DNA of 64,000 nt from Odiellus spinosus (Eukaryota; Arthropoda; Arachnida; Opiliones; Phalangiidae), in NCBI GenBank assembly GCA_963920705.1, contig OY987225.1, forward strand, positions 31,061,538 to 31,125,537, written 5' to 3'. The position numbers and the translations under genes are program-made. Positions 1 through 12,815 of the stretch are shown here, piece by piece. A model generated the notes under the pieces. It saw only the letters and a program-made list of their open reading frames with translations. It was not told the origin of the DNA and did no database searches. Position 1 is the stretch's first letter. Every line of letters starts with the position of its first letter.

Positions 1-353
1 AGCTTTAAGCCTTGGTCTTTTTTTTTACGTTGGGGGAAAAAACCTTGGTAAAAATGGGACCCTCTCATAATTCTTCGAAACTCTTTAGATTGAAGGCAAA
101 AGGGATCCCATTTTGATTGAAGTGAGTAAGATATGGGTTGGATTTAGCACCACTCTTTCAAAGAAGCCATTATCAGCGAAATAAGGAGCCAAAAATACAC
201 ACGATCCTAAAATACACAAAACCCAAAGTAAAGAAATCCATTTGGTCACGTTTTTAGGTCAAAGACTATTTGATCTATCCCCTTTTGAACCAGAAAAATT
301 GAAACAGGGGCATCGTAAACTAAACAAAATATCGTGTTATCATATTTCGGGAT

Positions 354-387
<34 letters not shown>

Positions 388-1272
388 TCAAGAATGACCC
401 AAACTTAAATTTAACGAAATCATTTTGAAAGAAACCTTTACAGTTCCATAATTAAACTAATCTTTAATTTTACAGCTAGTTAATTAAAGTAATTATTTAA
501 AAAATGAGCTAAATATTGTTTCTTGTTTTACATGATATTCAAATGGGATGTTATAAGCATGTCGCGTGACCATGGTACCTGATTATCTAGTCAATATTTC
601 CTAAAGAAATAGATTTATCTGTCTAGAAAAATCACGCGAGATAATTTAATTATAGAAATTGAGCGTGGGAGCATTCGAGGCAGGGAGTGGGAATATAATC
701 CAGAAATAATCCATTTCAGGTGGGTGTTATCAGAGATAGGCGAAAGATTAGCTTCCCTTCAACGTCCTCGACTAGTTTGGTTCGGTTGACCACAGAAATC
801 CTACAGAACACGAGACTTTCAGGCACGTGAGAGATCTTGTAATGATTCACGTACCTTGATTGACCCTTTTTCTCAACGTGAGCCAAATATTTTTGCTTAA
901 AGAGCAAAATATATGAATAATGAAACTCAAGTTTCGTTTATGTTCAGAATCTCCGATATCAAAACAAAAAATATTAGAGAAGTTTCAAATAATAATTGGA
1001 TACGGTTCTTTTCTTGATTTAAATTAATTTGGTTAAGTTTAAAATATAAAATCGAACCAATCGAATGAACCGGAGCAGCTCCCATATAGTCCTAACGTAA
1101 CCTAACCTATGAGAGTTTGACCATGAGATTTTAAAATTATAAATGTTTTTCTCACTTTTCCACTAATTGTAGATTTTTTGGGGTATTTTTCTGAACTCCA
1201 AAGATTTTAATTAGTCTATAACCATCGTTATTTAGTGGGGGGAGGGGCGTTTCGGTCATTGTCCCCAATCTT
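1..1272. other. gene-free AT-rich stretch
   Basis: I see no exon-like reading frame with coding character here. A run of 31 A residues lies at 355-385. The 63-residue frame on the minus strand near 716-907 resembles no family I know and is probably chance. Confidence 0.6.
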
Positions 1273-1288
1273 TATCATTTAGAGTTGA

Positions 1289-1366
1289 TTTCAATTAATC
1301 TTAACCACGAGTTAATTAATCCTGACCATGGATTAATTAATCCTAACCATGGATTAATTAATCCAA
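1289..1366. repeat. 21-bp short tandem repeat, about 3.5 copies
   Basis: The word TTAATTAAT recurs at 1312, 1333 and 1354, giving a 21-bp period. Each unit reads roughly CCATGGATTAATTAATCCTAA, with a degenerate first copy. The unit is AT-rich and partly palindromic. Confidence 0.8.
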
Positions 1367-1755
1367 GACTAACTGTATATTTTGACAAAGGGAAAACAGT
1401 TCGTTTTTCTACCAATTAACAGCGCTCTTTGGTTTTTGCCTCGCCCCATTTAGAATAAATTTCATTCTTTGTCAAACCAGAATTAGGCTTAATACTTTGC
1501 TTCTTTGAGACTTAAAAACTAGTTCATTATCACTTTAAACGGGAAAAAAATAATAGTTTTCGTTAGATCCCTGTTAAATGTCTTTCAATAATTTATTACC
1601 CATAATCGGAAGTTTCTTACTATAAAACTTTTGAGGATAAATACATCAAATCAGAAGGAAAATTTCCAATTTTTCTCATAAAAAAAATCAGGTCGTGTAA
1701 TCTTTTGTTTGGTAAACTATTTGTTAATTTTAAAATGGAATTGATCCGGTAGTTT

Positions 1756-2012
1756 TAAAGGGATAATGAAATCTTCGTTTATACTAGACTACAGAGTAAA
1801 TTAGATTTAACCCCATGGTATCGATAGGCTCTTGGCGCCCCTTTCGAACCGATTTGTACACCTGAGTTCACTTGATTCAGCTTTGACAGTGCATTGAGTA
1901 ATTCTAACTCTCGTGAACTCTGAGTCTAGCTTTGGTAGGGCTAAGAGTTCATACATTTTGTTTACCCGAGTTCTCAAGTGTCTAGACCCCTCGCCGATTT
2001 GGCACCTTTCAA
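1756..2012. repeat. TTAA-type MITE end plus dispersed repeat fragment
   Basis: A terminus TTAAAGGGATAATGAAA lies at about 1756, matching the ends of the complete TTAA-type elements in this window. Separately, 1815-2010 is similar to 44,550-44,715. Shared words include GAACTCTGAGT, then GCTTTG, then AAGAGTT, then ATTTTGT and GAGTTC, in the same order. Part of this repeat recurs inverted near 2945-3000. It is an unnamed transposon-derived repeat; the link between the end and the internal part is not proven. Confidence 0.45.
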
Positions 2013-3480
2013 AATATTTTGGGGGGTACAATGAATTCCTGTGCAATATTCAATCCACCTTCCTACGCCTGATTAATTAGGCTTAGCGTGCCTCAAATCG
2101 CGGATAAGATAATATTATTTTAAATATTTTTGATTTAGCATAGCATCTTTGGGTGTGTAAACTGAAATCTGGATCGGCGACCCATAATGCCTTTTCTCGT
2201 TTCATTGAGGAGAAAAAGAATATTCCAATTTTGGCGATATTTCTCCCACCCAGCCCCACTCGTTAATCTGTCACACGAATGCGGAACCATATACCTAGCA
2301 TTACAAATAGATTCTACTAAAGATAGTTTTCATATATTGTTAATGTTCATTACTCCTTTAAATAGTAACATCACCAAAAAAATCCCAGCATTTATGGAAG
2401 ACCTACAAAAACTGGTGGGAAACTCTCGATTTATTATTTTCCGAGCGATTAAGCTATAAAGCAATCTCCGAAAGTGGGTTAAACGAAAGTGGACAAATAA
2501 AGATGTCTACAACAATTCCTTTCAAGACCAATTGTTGAAATAGGGAAAGTTACGTCGGAATGATACTTAATCTTAAATATTGGAGGGAGGAAAGTAGTGC
2601 TATGGTATCATTTTCATTTCACATTGGACTAACTAGACTAGTAATAAGAAAAAATAATGAAAGAAGTTATAAGATCCGACCTATAAATGATGTAACCTCG
2701 ACGATAGAAAAATTTCTATTGTTACATCCAATTTTTTCTGCAAGTTCTGACGTTTCATTAAAAAGAAAACTTGTTCGAGCATCGGGAAAATATTCCGATT
2801 TTGGCATTCAAAAGGAATACCACCGACTAATCAAAAAATTCCCCACTTTGACTTTATAAGATACCCGCGACACGCGCTTTGGTAAGCGCAATCAAGAAAG
2901 ATATTTAGCGCGAAGAGTTCATAAGAAAACCAACTCAACGCGCTGTCAAAACTGAACTCATTGACTCAGGTGTTCAACGAATTCAAGAGTGTTGAGTCAA
3001 CGTACTCGTTACAATGCTATGACATCATAAATTGGTTAAAATACGGTAATATATCATCGAAACATCCTGGGCAAGACGTGATACAATCCCTTAAACAGAG
3101 CTATTAATATTATTAGGTCAAAAAAGTGGGTCTGATTTTTTTGGTTTTGGAACCATTATTGTATATACGTACAAAACCAATTAAAAAAGTCTGTCCAACG
3201 ACTTAGAAGTGATAAAGTAATAGTTACGGAGAAAGGAAAGATAGTTACAATCTAGGAATGACCCTAAACTTTCAGAAAAACAATGGCGATTTGATATTAC
3301 CTTATTTAAACAATAAGGAATCGATAAAAAATCGTTAGGTTTCATTCTCCCTTTAAGTGTGCAGTAATTACAATTATAAATTATCATGTTTATGTAAAAT
3401 ATATTCAAAGATAATTGTATTGAATGTCATTGCCATTCTATTTTATATTCAACCCTTTCTTTTGTTAATATAAACGTTAT
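2013..3480. other. gene-free stretch with a solo MITE end
   Basis: Two plus-strand frames (2187-2459, 90 residues; 2560-2859, 99 residues) resemble nothing I recognise and lack convincing splice context. A terminus TTTCATTCTCCCTTTAA ends at about 3355 and matches the right end of the TTAA-type MITEs. Confidence 0.45.
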
Positions 3481-3817
3481 CAGAAGTAGATGAAACCCTC
3501 CTTTGAAGTCTAATACTCTAATGTTCGATATAGCGCTCCTCTCTGTATGGGTAAAATTCCCAATTTTACGAGATCGGAGGGGTCCTACTTCATACCCCCT
3601 GCCTACGGAAAATTGGAAATTCTCTCTCTCCACAAACGAATACGTTTTTTTGACGAACTCCAAGGCTGCTAGAGATATTCGCTCGACGAACTCCCGCTCC
3701 GAAAATATCTACCGTTAGGAGGCGTACGAATCGCGGTTTTTAAAACTAACCCATACAGAGAGGGGTAGACAAGACCAGGGAGTAATAGACTTCAAAGGAG
3801 GGTTTCATCGGCTTCTG
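3481..3817 (-). mobile_element. MITE, family CAGAAG, copy 1 (7-bp TSD)
   Basis: This 337-bp element has long terminal inverted repeats. It starts CAGAAGTAGATGAAACCCTC and ends with the near reverse complement, GGGTTTCATCGGCTTCTG. The 7-bp sequence ACGTTAT flanks it on both sides (3474-3480 and 3818-3824). It is inverted relative to the copies at 23,094 and 45,316. No transposase is encoded, so it is a non-autonomous DNA transposon. The 7-bp duplication with CA...TG ends does not let me assign a superfamily. Confidence 0.9.
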
Positions 3818-3824
3818 ACGTTAT

Positions 3825-5093
3825 ATTATTGAAAATGATTCTAACAAATCGACCTTGTGAATGTCAAAAAAGATATTAACTTATATCTGCTTAAATGAAG
3901 GCAGGTTTTTTATTAAAAAGGGTTTGACGTTCGGCATGTGCAATCTACGTGCAATTCAGCGGGTCTTGTCCGGTTTCTAGCCGCTAATGGTTGATAGAAA
4001 TACCCTTGAATAAATTCCAATCTAATTTTAGGAATATTTTATACTCCAGTTTATCGACTCGAACTCGATACAACGCCTGAACTTAATCTTATAATATCAG
4101 ATACCTATCTAATCAATGCTATTGTTCATGTTAAATTCATATCACAAATAAAGATGAAGCTACAATAAATCGATTTATAACGATAATGCGTTAACACGTG
4201 ACACCTAAATCGATTCCTGTCGATTTGAATATCGGTTTGATTTTATTGTTTCAAATCGATTAAGAAATACTAGTGTGACCGTAGCTTAATCACATCCACT
4301 GGCTGTATAAGTGGTAATAAGAATACTGCTTAAATAGTAATTACTAAAGATTGAAATAACCATAGCGTTTAATATCTAATTGCTACCTTGAGCCTATGCT
4401 AAAGAAAGCAAAAACCAATAGGGGGGGGGGAGGGGGAATAGTCAATAGAAAATTTATTTTTATTGCCAGAAAGGGAAATACCCGAATTTCAAATTTTATT
4501 TATCCGGAATTATTTAATGTCTGGGGCCAAAAATATTCTGACAAGATATTGTGGAAAGTTTCGATCACCTCGGGGCTGTAAAAAGATTTCCCTGTGTAAT
4601 AATGTTATACAACCATAAGATAACTACGATTTTAAAATTAATTTTGTACCGTAATTAATTTGACTTATTTAATTTTAAAAATAATTTAATTAAAATTCCA
4701 ATTAATAATTGTCGAATTTTAAAAATTATATTCGCCATTAATTACTGTTTCTTATTTTTATTTTAATCCAAAATGAAATTTCATTTTGGAACCCTGAAAA
4801 AAGACGGCTACGTAACTCGGAGATAATCTACTTATGATCTAACCAAATAAGTTGATTTTAAATTTAAAATTTGAACTTGAGAAGGTTACGTATGACGTGC
4901 TATTTATACCCTTTCTATTTAAACTTATGATACTCGTTTTACTGAACTTTTGAAGAGTTGTTTTCTGAAGTCTAAAAAAGACCACAGAACATTAAGCACC
5001 AGTTTATTATAACTTCTAGTTTGTGGTCGGGTTTGAGTGATTGTTTTTTTTTAATTAGGCATCGATTCCTAATGCGGAAAACCATAACTATAG
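3825..5093. other. gene-free stretch with a G-run
   Basis: No gene is visible. A purine tract of ten G, one A and five G lies at 4421-4436. The rest is AT-rich. Confidence 0.55.
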
Positions 5094-6448
5094 AAAAACT
5101 AGGCTTAACTCCCCCTTAAACAAAAACTAGGCTTAACTCCCCCTTAAACAAAAACTAGGCTTAACTCCCCCTTAAACAAAAACTAGGCTTAACTCCCCCT
5201 TAAACAAAAACTAGGCTTAACTCCCCCTTAAACAAAAACTAGGCTTAACTCCCCCTTAAACAAAAACTAGGCTTAACTCCCCCTTAAACAAAAACTAGGC
5301 TTAACTCCCCCTTAAACAAAAACTAGGCTTAACTCCCCCTTAAACAAAAACTAGGCTTAACTCCCCCTTAAACAAAAACTAGGCTTAACTCCCCCTTAAA
5401 CAAAAACTAGGCTTAACTCCCCCTTAAACAAAAACTAGGCTTAACTCCCCCTTAAACAAAAACTAGGCTTAACTCCCCAATAACCAAAAACTAGGCTTAA
5501 CTCCCCAATAACCAAAAACTAGGCTTAACTCCCCAATAACCAAAAACTAGGCTTAACTCCCCAATAAACAAAAACTAGGCTTAACTCCCCAATAAACAAA
5601 AACTAGGCTTAACTCCCCAATAAACAAAAACTAGGCTTAACTCCCCAATAAACAAAAACTAGGCTTAACTCCCCAATAAACAAAAACTAGGCTTAACTCC
5701 CCCTTAAACAAAAACTAGGCTTAACTCCCCAATAACCAAAAACTAGGCTTAACTCCCCAATAACCAAAAACTAGGCTTAACTCCCCAATAACCAAAAACT
5801 AGGCTTAACTCTCCAATAAACAAAAACTAGGCTTAACTCTCCAATAAACAAAAACTAGGCTTAACTCCCCAATAAACAAAAACTAGGCTTAACTCTCCAA
5901 TAAACAAAAACTAGGCTTAACTCTCCAATAAACAAAAACTAGGCTTAACTCTCCAATAAACAAAAACTAGGCTTAACTCTCCAATCAACAAAAACTAGGC
6001 TTAACTCTCCAATAAACAAAAACTAGGCTTAACTCTCCAATAAACAAAAACTAGGCTTAACTCTCCAATAAACAAAAACTAGGCTTAACTCTCCAATAAA
6101 CAAAAACTAGGCTTAACTCTCCAATAAACAAAAACTAGGCTTAACTCTCCAACAAACAAAAACTAGGCTTAACTCTCCAACAAACAAAAACTAGGCTTAA
6201 CTCTCCAACAAACAAAAACTAGGCTTAACTCTCCAACAAACAAAAACTAGGCTTAACTCTCCAACAAACAAAAACTAGGCTTAACTCTCCAACAAACAAA
6301 AACTAGGCTTAACTCTCCAACAAACAAAAACTAGGCTTAACTCTCCAACAAACAAAAACTAGGCTTAACTCTCCAATAAACAAAAACTAGGCTTAACTCT
6401 CCAATAAACAAAAACTAGGCTTAACTCTCCAATAAACAAAACTAGGCG
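5094..6448. repeat. 28-bp minisatellite, about 48 copies
   Basis: Every unit carries AAAAACTAGGCTTAACTC and then a variable tail of about 10 bases. Tail types are clustered. CCCCTTAAAC occupies the first 13 units (5094-5457). CCCAATAACC follows (3 units), then CCCAATAAAC (5 units) and one CCCCTTAAAC unit at 5682. CCCAATAACC then returns (3 units), followed by TCCAATAAAC runs, about 8 TCCAACAAAC units near 6130-6350, and TCCAATAAAC again. The clustering indicates local duplication by slippage or unequal exchange. The core word TAGGCTTAAC also occurs in MITEs and in the 171-bp array of this window. Confidence 0.95.
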
Positions 6449-7394
6449 TGTAACTCGAAACATTCCAAAGCCTGAAATTTGTCAATAAAATTTTCGAACA
6501 GTCAAAACTTCTTTTCTAATTTCAAACCCGCTTTTCAAATTAAAAACCCTTTTAGTTCCAAAACAAGACGAAATCCTGATTATACGGCCTTGTTATTATA
6601 AACCTTTTTAACAAACGTAAGATTTCGCGCGAAAATTGATGCGAGACAAGTCCATATATTATTATCAGATTATCCTTGGGAAAAAGTCGATTTAATTTTG
6701 TTATTCGGCTTGGATGAAAAACTTTTCCGTTTTAGCGGGAACTATTAAAAGATGAAGAGGATGGAATTTCGGAAAAAGTTTCAGGCAACGCTTCAAACAT
6801 CAAAATTTTTTACCCCGGATTTCCCCAGATATCTCCCTAGGGCATATCATTCGCGGTTTTCAATTTTCGCTGGAAAACATCACCTGGTTTGTTACGAATC
6901 TAGTTTTTTTTTTCCGCCCCTCTTATGCGGCTTCTCGTCATTATTTTACTGTCACCAACACTGTGGCGGTTTTGAAAACAACCAAACCTCTTTACGCCCC
7001 CATCTAACATCGCAATTTTCCAGGAAAAATCGATGGAAACATGTATGGTACACAGATGTTGCGAGAAATAATTTTCCATTGTTTGTATTTGGAATGTTTC
7101 TGTAAAAACTGTTCAATGGTCATTGGTTTCCTCAATGTATAGATAAATAAGATTTGTTCTCTTGGCTTGCACCATGTTGAGGAATTTCCATAGAACTATG
7201 CTATGGTGGGCTCTTGGCTCGAATATATTCTTGGAAATGTGTAAAATGTGTGTTTGTGGAAAGGGTGGGGGAGAAGAGTTATAATTGTAATTTAATTTCT
7301 TGGTGTTTTTCCATAGTTTGAACAGTTAGATATTTTCCTGTAATTTTACCCATGGCCCATGGATGGTTTGCCCATTTGAGCATAAATATTAGTA
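6449..7394. other. gene-free stretch with an unassigned 117-residue frame
   Basis: A plus-strand frame at 6752-7105 is unusually long for this base composition. I recognise no motif, and it has no clear splice partners. I do not call it a gene. Confidence 0.35.
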
Positions 7395-7850
7395 CTATTT
7401 TTCCCATAGTTTTTTACATCTTTTGAGCATAAAAAGAACGGTTTTTCACGTAGTTTCGTATTTTTCCCATAGTATCCAGTTTTTAACTTAAATAGTACAA
7501 TTTCTCCCATAGTTTTAAACACAGTACAATTTTTTCCCCATAGTTTTAAACACAGTACAATTTTTTCCCCATAGTTTTAAACACAGTACAATTTTTTCCC
7601 CATAGTTTTAAACGCTGTACAATATTTCCCCATAGTTTTAAACGCTGTACAATTTTTCCCCATAGTTTAAGCACAGTACAATTTTTCCCCATAGTTTAAG
7701 CACAGTACAATTTATCCCCATAGTTTTAAACGCTGTACAATTTTTCCCCATAGTTTTAAACACAGTACAATTTTTTCCCCATAGTTTTAAACGCTGTACA
7801 ATTTTTCCCCATAGTTTTAAACACAGTACAATTTTTCCCTATGGTTTTAA
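7395..7850. repeat. about 31-bp minisatellite
   Basis: Units of the form TTTTTCCCCATAGTTTTAAA followed by CACAGTACAA or CGCTGTACAA repeat about 12 times at 7495-7850. Degenerate TTTTTCCCATAG copies precede them from about 7395. Unit length varies from about 29 to 32 bases because the T-run and A-run vary. Confidence 0.9.
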
Positions 7851-10486
7851 CCACTTACTCAATTAATTGAACAGATATAGTGATCTATTTTCCAAAATCA
7901 CCCTATATTACACCTTATAAAATTTCCCCGTGAATATTTCATAAAAAGTTGATCCAAATTAATATTGACCTTGTATAAAATTATTTCGTACCTAAAATCC
8001 TGTAAAAATAATTCCTGGAAAAACTTATATAATTTTTTTATAGGATAATAAACCGCGGTAATCTAAAAGAAAACAAGCTATTACGCAAATATATCGATTT
8101 AAATTGTAATGTTGGGGAAAGCCAACTCCTTACACTTCGTAAAAAAAAAAAAAAACCTAACCTCGAGATATCAAACAGCTAGCTTTACATAAAATTATAA
8201 AAAATAAAACTTACGTTAGGAGAAGCAGGTAGTCCCCCAAATTATAATCATTACCATCTAAATATCGATCACATTTCAATTCATGTCTTGAGTAAGTAGG
8301 AACCCATGCCCCTTTCTGTTTCATACTAAGCATATAATAAAGATACAAGGGGTCCTAATTTAATACGTGCTAAATTCATAACTGATTTAACTACAGTCAG
8401 TTGCCAAGGAAGTCCTTTGATCTCTCCTCAAAAAGAACTACTTTCATCCTCATGATATCCAGAAATCCAGCTAAGCCTATTTTGAAGGTAAGTTTTAAAT
8501 TTATTTCTAATTTAATATTGGTTTTTATTTAATTTTTTTTTTTTTTTACTATTGGATTAGGCTTAAGCCTTCTATTGTTTAAAGGGGTTATATATCAAAA
8601 GAAAAATGTAAGTTAGGGTGGACGATAAAGCTTTATTTTCCGGCCACCAGGAGCATTTAGACTAGGTAAGCCTCTCTGATACAAAAGTGACCTTAAATAC
8701 CCTGTATCTGCTCTGAAATTCACCCCTTTAAAATGATCTTCCTTACACAGACTAGCTTTGACTGTACAGTTTACGTTCAACGTCGTCTGCTAGTAGTATA
8801 TTTAAAATTAGCAGAATAGTCCCTTTAAAAGATTCTACAAATCAGTTGAATTGAAAAATCCCTCGACATAAAATTAAGTTACTATTTCTCGTTTTAACAA
8901 ATACCAAAATTACTTTCATCTCTATGAAGTTTAACATTGTGTATCAATCCGCCTTAGTTAAAGATACATTAAAACAATCTTAGCTATCAAAAGTCAATAC
9001 CCTAGGTAACGTAACGTGACGTCAGCCATCATAAGACCAATCATCCAATGGCGGTGAAGCTTTGAATTTTGCATTTCCCACAGTTACAATAATCTTAATC
9101 TTAATATTAAAGTTCAGTTTAAATTTTCAGTTTGTGCTGAAACTAAAACCATATTTGCTGCCCTCTAAAATCCCTAAAGGTACATAGAAGACAACCTATA
9201 ATAGAAGCTAACGAAATTTCAATGTGATATGAACCTATATAAACTTGAATATCAATACGTTAGAAATCTAAACTCGAATTTCTATTCCAATATGCTTGAA
9301 CTAGCTATCTTCAATGCTTTGTAAATTCTGCAAACCTAACATGATTTTAACTATAATCAAATTCAGTTATAATTATCAATACATACAAAGGCAAGCGTAT
9401 CTTTAAACGCAATAATTAAATAAGAGATAAGAGGTTACCTAGATCTAAACGTACTGCAAATACAAGTTGCTTTCGGCTTTGGAAAGTCTGGAAGCTAGAA
9501 TAACCTCAGTATGGGAGAGGTTTTCCCAGTTTTCCCCTCAAAAGTGGCAGTCTAGCGTTAACTTGGTCTCAATTGGAAACGGGCTTCCACCCTGGCAACA
9601 TCAAAACAACTTCCACTAAGCCTTGGTCAAAAAAATATTTATATTCATTCAATTTCGTTGTTTATTTTTAAGTTTAAGAAATAGTAACGTAAGAAGACAG
9701 ATACCAAATATCAAATCGATTTGAAGAAATTATTCTCCGTAAGGGGTAAGTTTTAAATTTATAATTTAAACTTGTTTCACGGAATTAAAACTAGGTGGGA
9801 GTACATAGATTAAATATTTTTTTTGGTTGTTTTTTTCCCTAGTCGTTCTAGCTCGCTTTTAAAAATAGCCTTATCTTACTCTGTGAATTCGAGTTACAGA
9901 CAATAGGGGTCCATATTTTTAACAAATTCAATAAGCAAGCATATTTATTTGCCGTTTTTTTTGTTTTTTTTCAATTGTTAAAGATTTAGATTAGTTTTAT
10001 AATTTATTATTTTTCCGGGTTTGATTAATTTCCACTTATCATTGAAGTTATTATAATATATATCAGATATGATATATAATAATCTGATGAAAGATTAAAG
10101 ATTAGTTTAATTAGAACAGAAACAACATTAATATTTAAAAAGAAATATTAGGTATTTCAAGGTTTATTTGTATAAGTCTTAATTTTTATGAATCAAGTGT
10201 AAATTCTTTAAATTTATATAATTTAGTTTAAATTAGTTAATTTAAAAATGGGAATCATTGAACTTCAATAAGATAAGACAACATTTTCAAGGCTTTACGC
10301 CCATTTCTTTATATGGTCTTTAATTTTGCAATATCCTTAAATTCTTGAAATACCATTTTAGTTTATAAAACCTTGGATATTAATTATTTTTGTAACCGAA
10401 AACTAAATTTATATTTTACATCTAATATTAATAATTAATTACTATGATTATTGTAACTAATTTTTAAATTTAATTTTATTATTTCA
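7851..10486. other. gene-free AT-rich stretch with MITE fragments
   Basis: No coding exon is supported. At 8458-8530 the text CCAGCTAAGCCTATTTT, followed by a TTTAATATTGGTTTTT-like tail, matches the right half of the element at 51,285-51,585. At 8745-8800 the word CTTTGACTGTACAGTTTA recurs in similar form at 49,705, marking another dispersed repeat. Confidence 0.5.
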
Positions 10487-11001
10487 ATAGACATTACTTC
10501 TGAGGTTGAATTTTTTTTATTTTTTTTAATTTAGTATTTATGGCCCATAAATATTTTCTATGAAAAATCCTACACTATAACCTTGAAAATTAATACCACT
10601 AGCTAGTTATTAACCTTTCCATAAGCATCCTCTAACGGCAAACCGTGTATGCAAAATGATTTTAATATTTCAATAGAATTTTCTTCAGAACTTGAAATAA
10701 TTTTTTTAATTTAGTATTTATGACCAATAAATATTTTCTATGAAAAATCGTACACTATAACCTTGAAAATTAATACCACTAGCTAGTTATTACTCTTTTC
10801 ATAAGCATCCTCTAACGGCAAACCGTGTGAAAAATAATTAATAGAAATTTCTTCAGAGCTTGAAATATGTTTTTTTATTTAGTATTTATGACCAATAAAT
10901 ATTTTCTATGGAAAATCGTACACTATAACCTTGAAAATTAATACCACTAGCTAGTTATTACCCTTTTCATAAGCATCCTCTAACGGCAAACAGTGTATGT
11001 A
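10487..11001. repeat. about 175-bp tandem repeat, 3 copies
   Basis: Three similar copies start near 10,487, 10,668 and 10,841. Each contains CCTTGAAAATTAATACCACT, AGCTAGTTATTA and CATAAGCATCCTCTAACGGC in that order. Copies differ by small indels at their AT-rich joints. Confidence 0.85.
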
Positions 11002-12535
11002 AAAGTTGACTTATGCTATTAAGAAATATGAAGTAATAAAATATTCTAAAACTTATCTGTGAATAAAATTAATTTAACACTCGATTGATTTATAATCTTG
11101 TATTAAAAACCCATGAGATTTATGATATAAAACTTAAATGAGGTCAAGATTTTTGAGATTTAAGAAAGATTCACAAAAACACCCTCAAAAATATTATTTA
11201 TGTTTGTTTTCAAGTGAAAACATTCAATTGAAGTCGTTAAGAGATGTTTTTTCTCCTCGAACAATAACTGACCTTAACCTAGCCTTAACTTTGTGTCAAC
11301 CGGTCATAATTTTTGACTGAAAAAAAAAAAAAAAAAAATTCCAATCGATTTTATATGGCTCTATAAGTCGAGTTCCCATTTGATAATTTAAAGGGAGTAT
11401 AACCCAATATCTTCTGCGCATCATCCACAAACGTTTCCGATAGGGAAATTGATATCTACCAATTTTAGGGCTGACTAGCTCCTTAAAATTACGGGGAGAG
11501 GTTTGTTTTTTGATTAGAGGATTTTTGGCAAGAGTTAAAAACCCCTTTAGTTCATATTCCCTTTAATTAAAACTGTTAACAAATTTTGGTGGGAAATATT
11601 GACAAATTTTCTGGCTCAATTATCGAAATTCTTTGTCTAAACATTCAAAAATGGTTTCAAAGTTGCTAATGTGAACCTATCTCTAATCACTTCATTTTGA
11701 TAGCACACATTAATTAATTATTAAAATTCTCTAAGGTTTGACATTATTTAAAAACTCGTCTTAGCTTTAACTATAATTCAAACTATCCGAGAACATATAG
11801 TCATAAATCAAATTCTTAGAGAATGTTCAATTTAACTAAAACGAAATGTTTTCTATGGAAGAGGGGGTTACTTTTACCTAGAACCAGGTGAATTCATCAT
11901 TGTCTTATATAACTCTAACTACCAGGAAAATAGCGTAACCAAGCAACGTAATGTTTGGTTCCTAAATAACCCTTGAAATCTTTCTCGAATCACCCAACAA
12001 CAAAAACCAAGTATATCGAAACTAAAATGGTGTTTATCCTATTGATATATTTCGGCATCAGATAAAAATATTTTCAGCCTAAATTTTATACAAAATTTAA
12101 TTATTAACTCGCTAATTAGAAGAATTTTAACTTAAGATATCAAGAGCATTTTAATTTTGTTCGTTGATATCCCGTTTCCAGAACTAGGGCTAAAAGCCAA
12201 ACTTAAAGGGAGAGCGAAGAAGTTTCTACGATGATTAAAAATAATTATTCGCGTATTTAAAAAAAAATTGGGGAATATCTCCGAATTATGAAAAAAAAAA
12301 AGAAAAAAAAAAGAAAAAACGGAAAGATTCAGATTTTAGGGGTTAACTTGAAAGGAGAACCTCCGACCAATCATAAGACTCCCCTTATAGCTTTGGCTTC
12401 GTAAAATACGCGCTGTTGTACGCGCAAATATTATCTAGAACTATATTTATGGCGATTCAAAGAGTGAATACCGCAGCACGTGTCGCGGGGATTTTACTAA
12501 GCCAAAGGTACAGGACGTCTTTTGAAGATTAGATT
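11002..12535. other. gene-free stretch
   Basis: No gene is visible. A purine-only tract of A with single G interruptions lies at about 12,290-12,320. The text near 12,350 (GGAGAACCTCCGACCAATCA) recurs in similar form near 36,943, so it is probably a transposon remnant. Confidence 0.5.
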
Positions 12536-12811
12536 AGTGAGATTGTCTTCGATTTTTCATAGAAATTCTAAATGTTGGCATTGAAAAAACGATTCAAAAT
12601 ATATATACATATAGAAAAAATACCGCGACAGTAAAAATTTATATTTTATAATCGCCATTTTCGGGATTTTTAAAATAAAAATTCCCCGCAATACTACGTC
12701 ATCACTATAGTCGCGTGATTTCGCAATTGTAGAGCCTACTCGAGTGATCAGTCGCTTTCGCGCCGTCTTTTTCGTAAAAAGTACTTAATCCTAAATGGTG
12801 ACATCTTCCCT
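12536..12811 (-). mobile_element. TTAA-type MITE, degenerate copy
   Basis: The internal words GCGTGATTTCGCAATTGTAG, TCGCTTTCGCGC and CTTTTTCGTAAAAAGTACTT are the reverse complement of words inside 18,640-18,930, and a diverged form occurs inside the complete element at 32,391-32,791. The right end CATCTTCCCT followed by TTAA lies at 12,802-12,815. The left end is uncertain. Confidence 0.6.
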
Positions 12812-12815
12812 TTAA

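Noticed and set aside
355-385. Poly-A as the tail of a LINE or processed gene
   Set aside because: No coding remnant or target duplication is visible beside it; treated as a simple homopolymer.
2187-2859. Two consecutive plus-strand frames of 90 and 99 residues
   Set aside because: No recognisable domain, and the first frame ends in a stop with no donor that joins it to the second in frame.
5094-6448. CRISPR-like appearance of the 28-bp array
   Set aside because: There are no unique spacers: the whole unit repeats and only the tail varies in a few types. The locus is also eukaryotic.
6752-7105. 117-residue plus-strand frame
   Set aside because: No motif, signal, splice partner or known family is visible; codon content looks like the surrounding non-coding DNA. 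Recorded as unassigned only.
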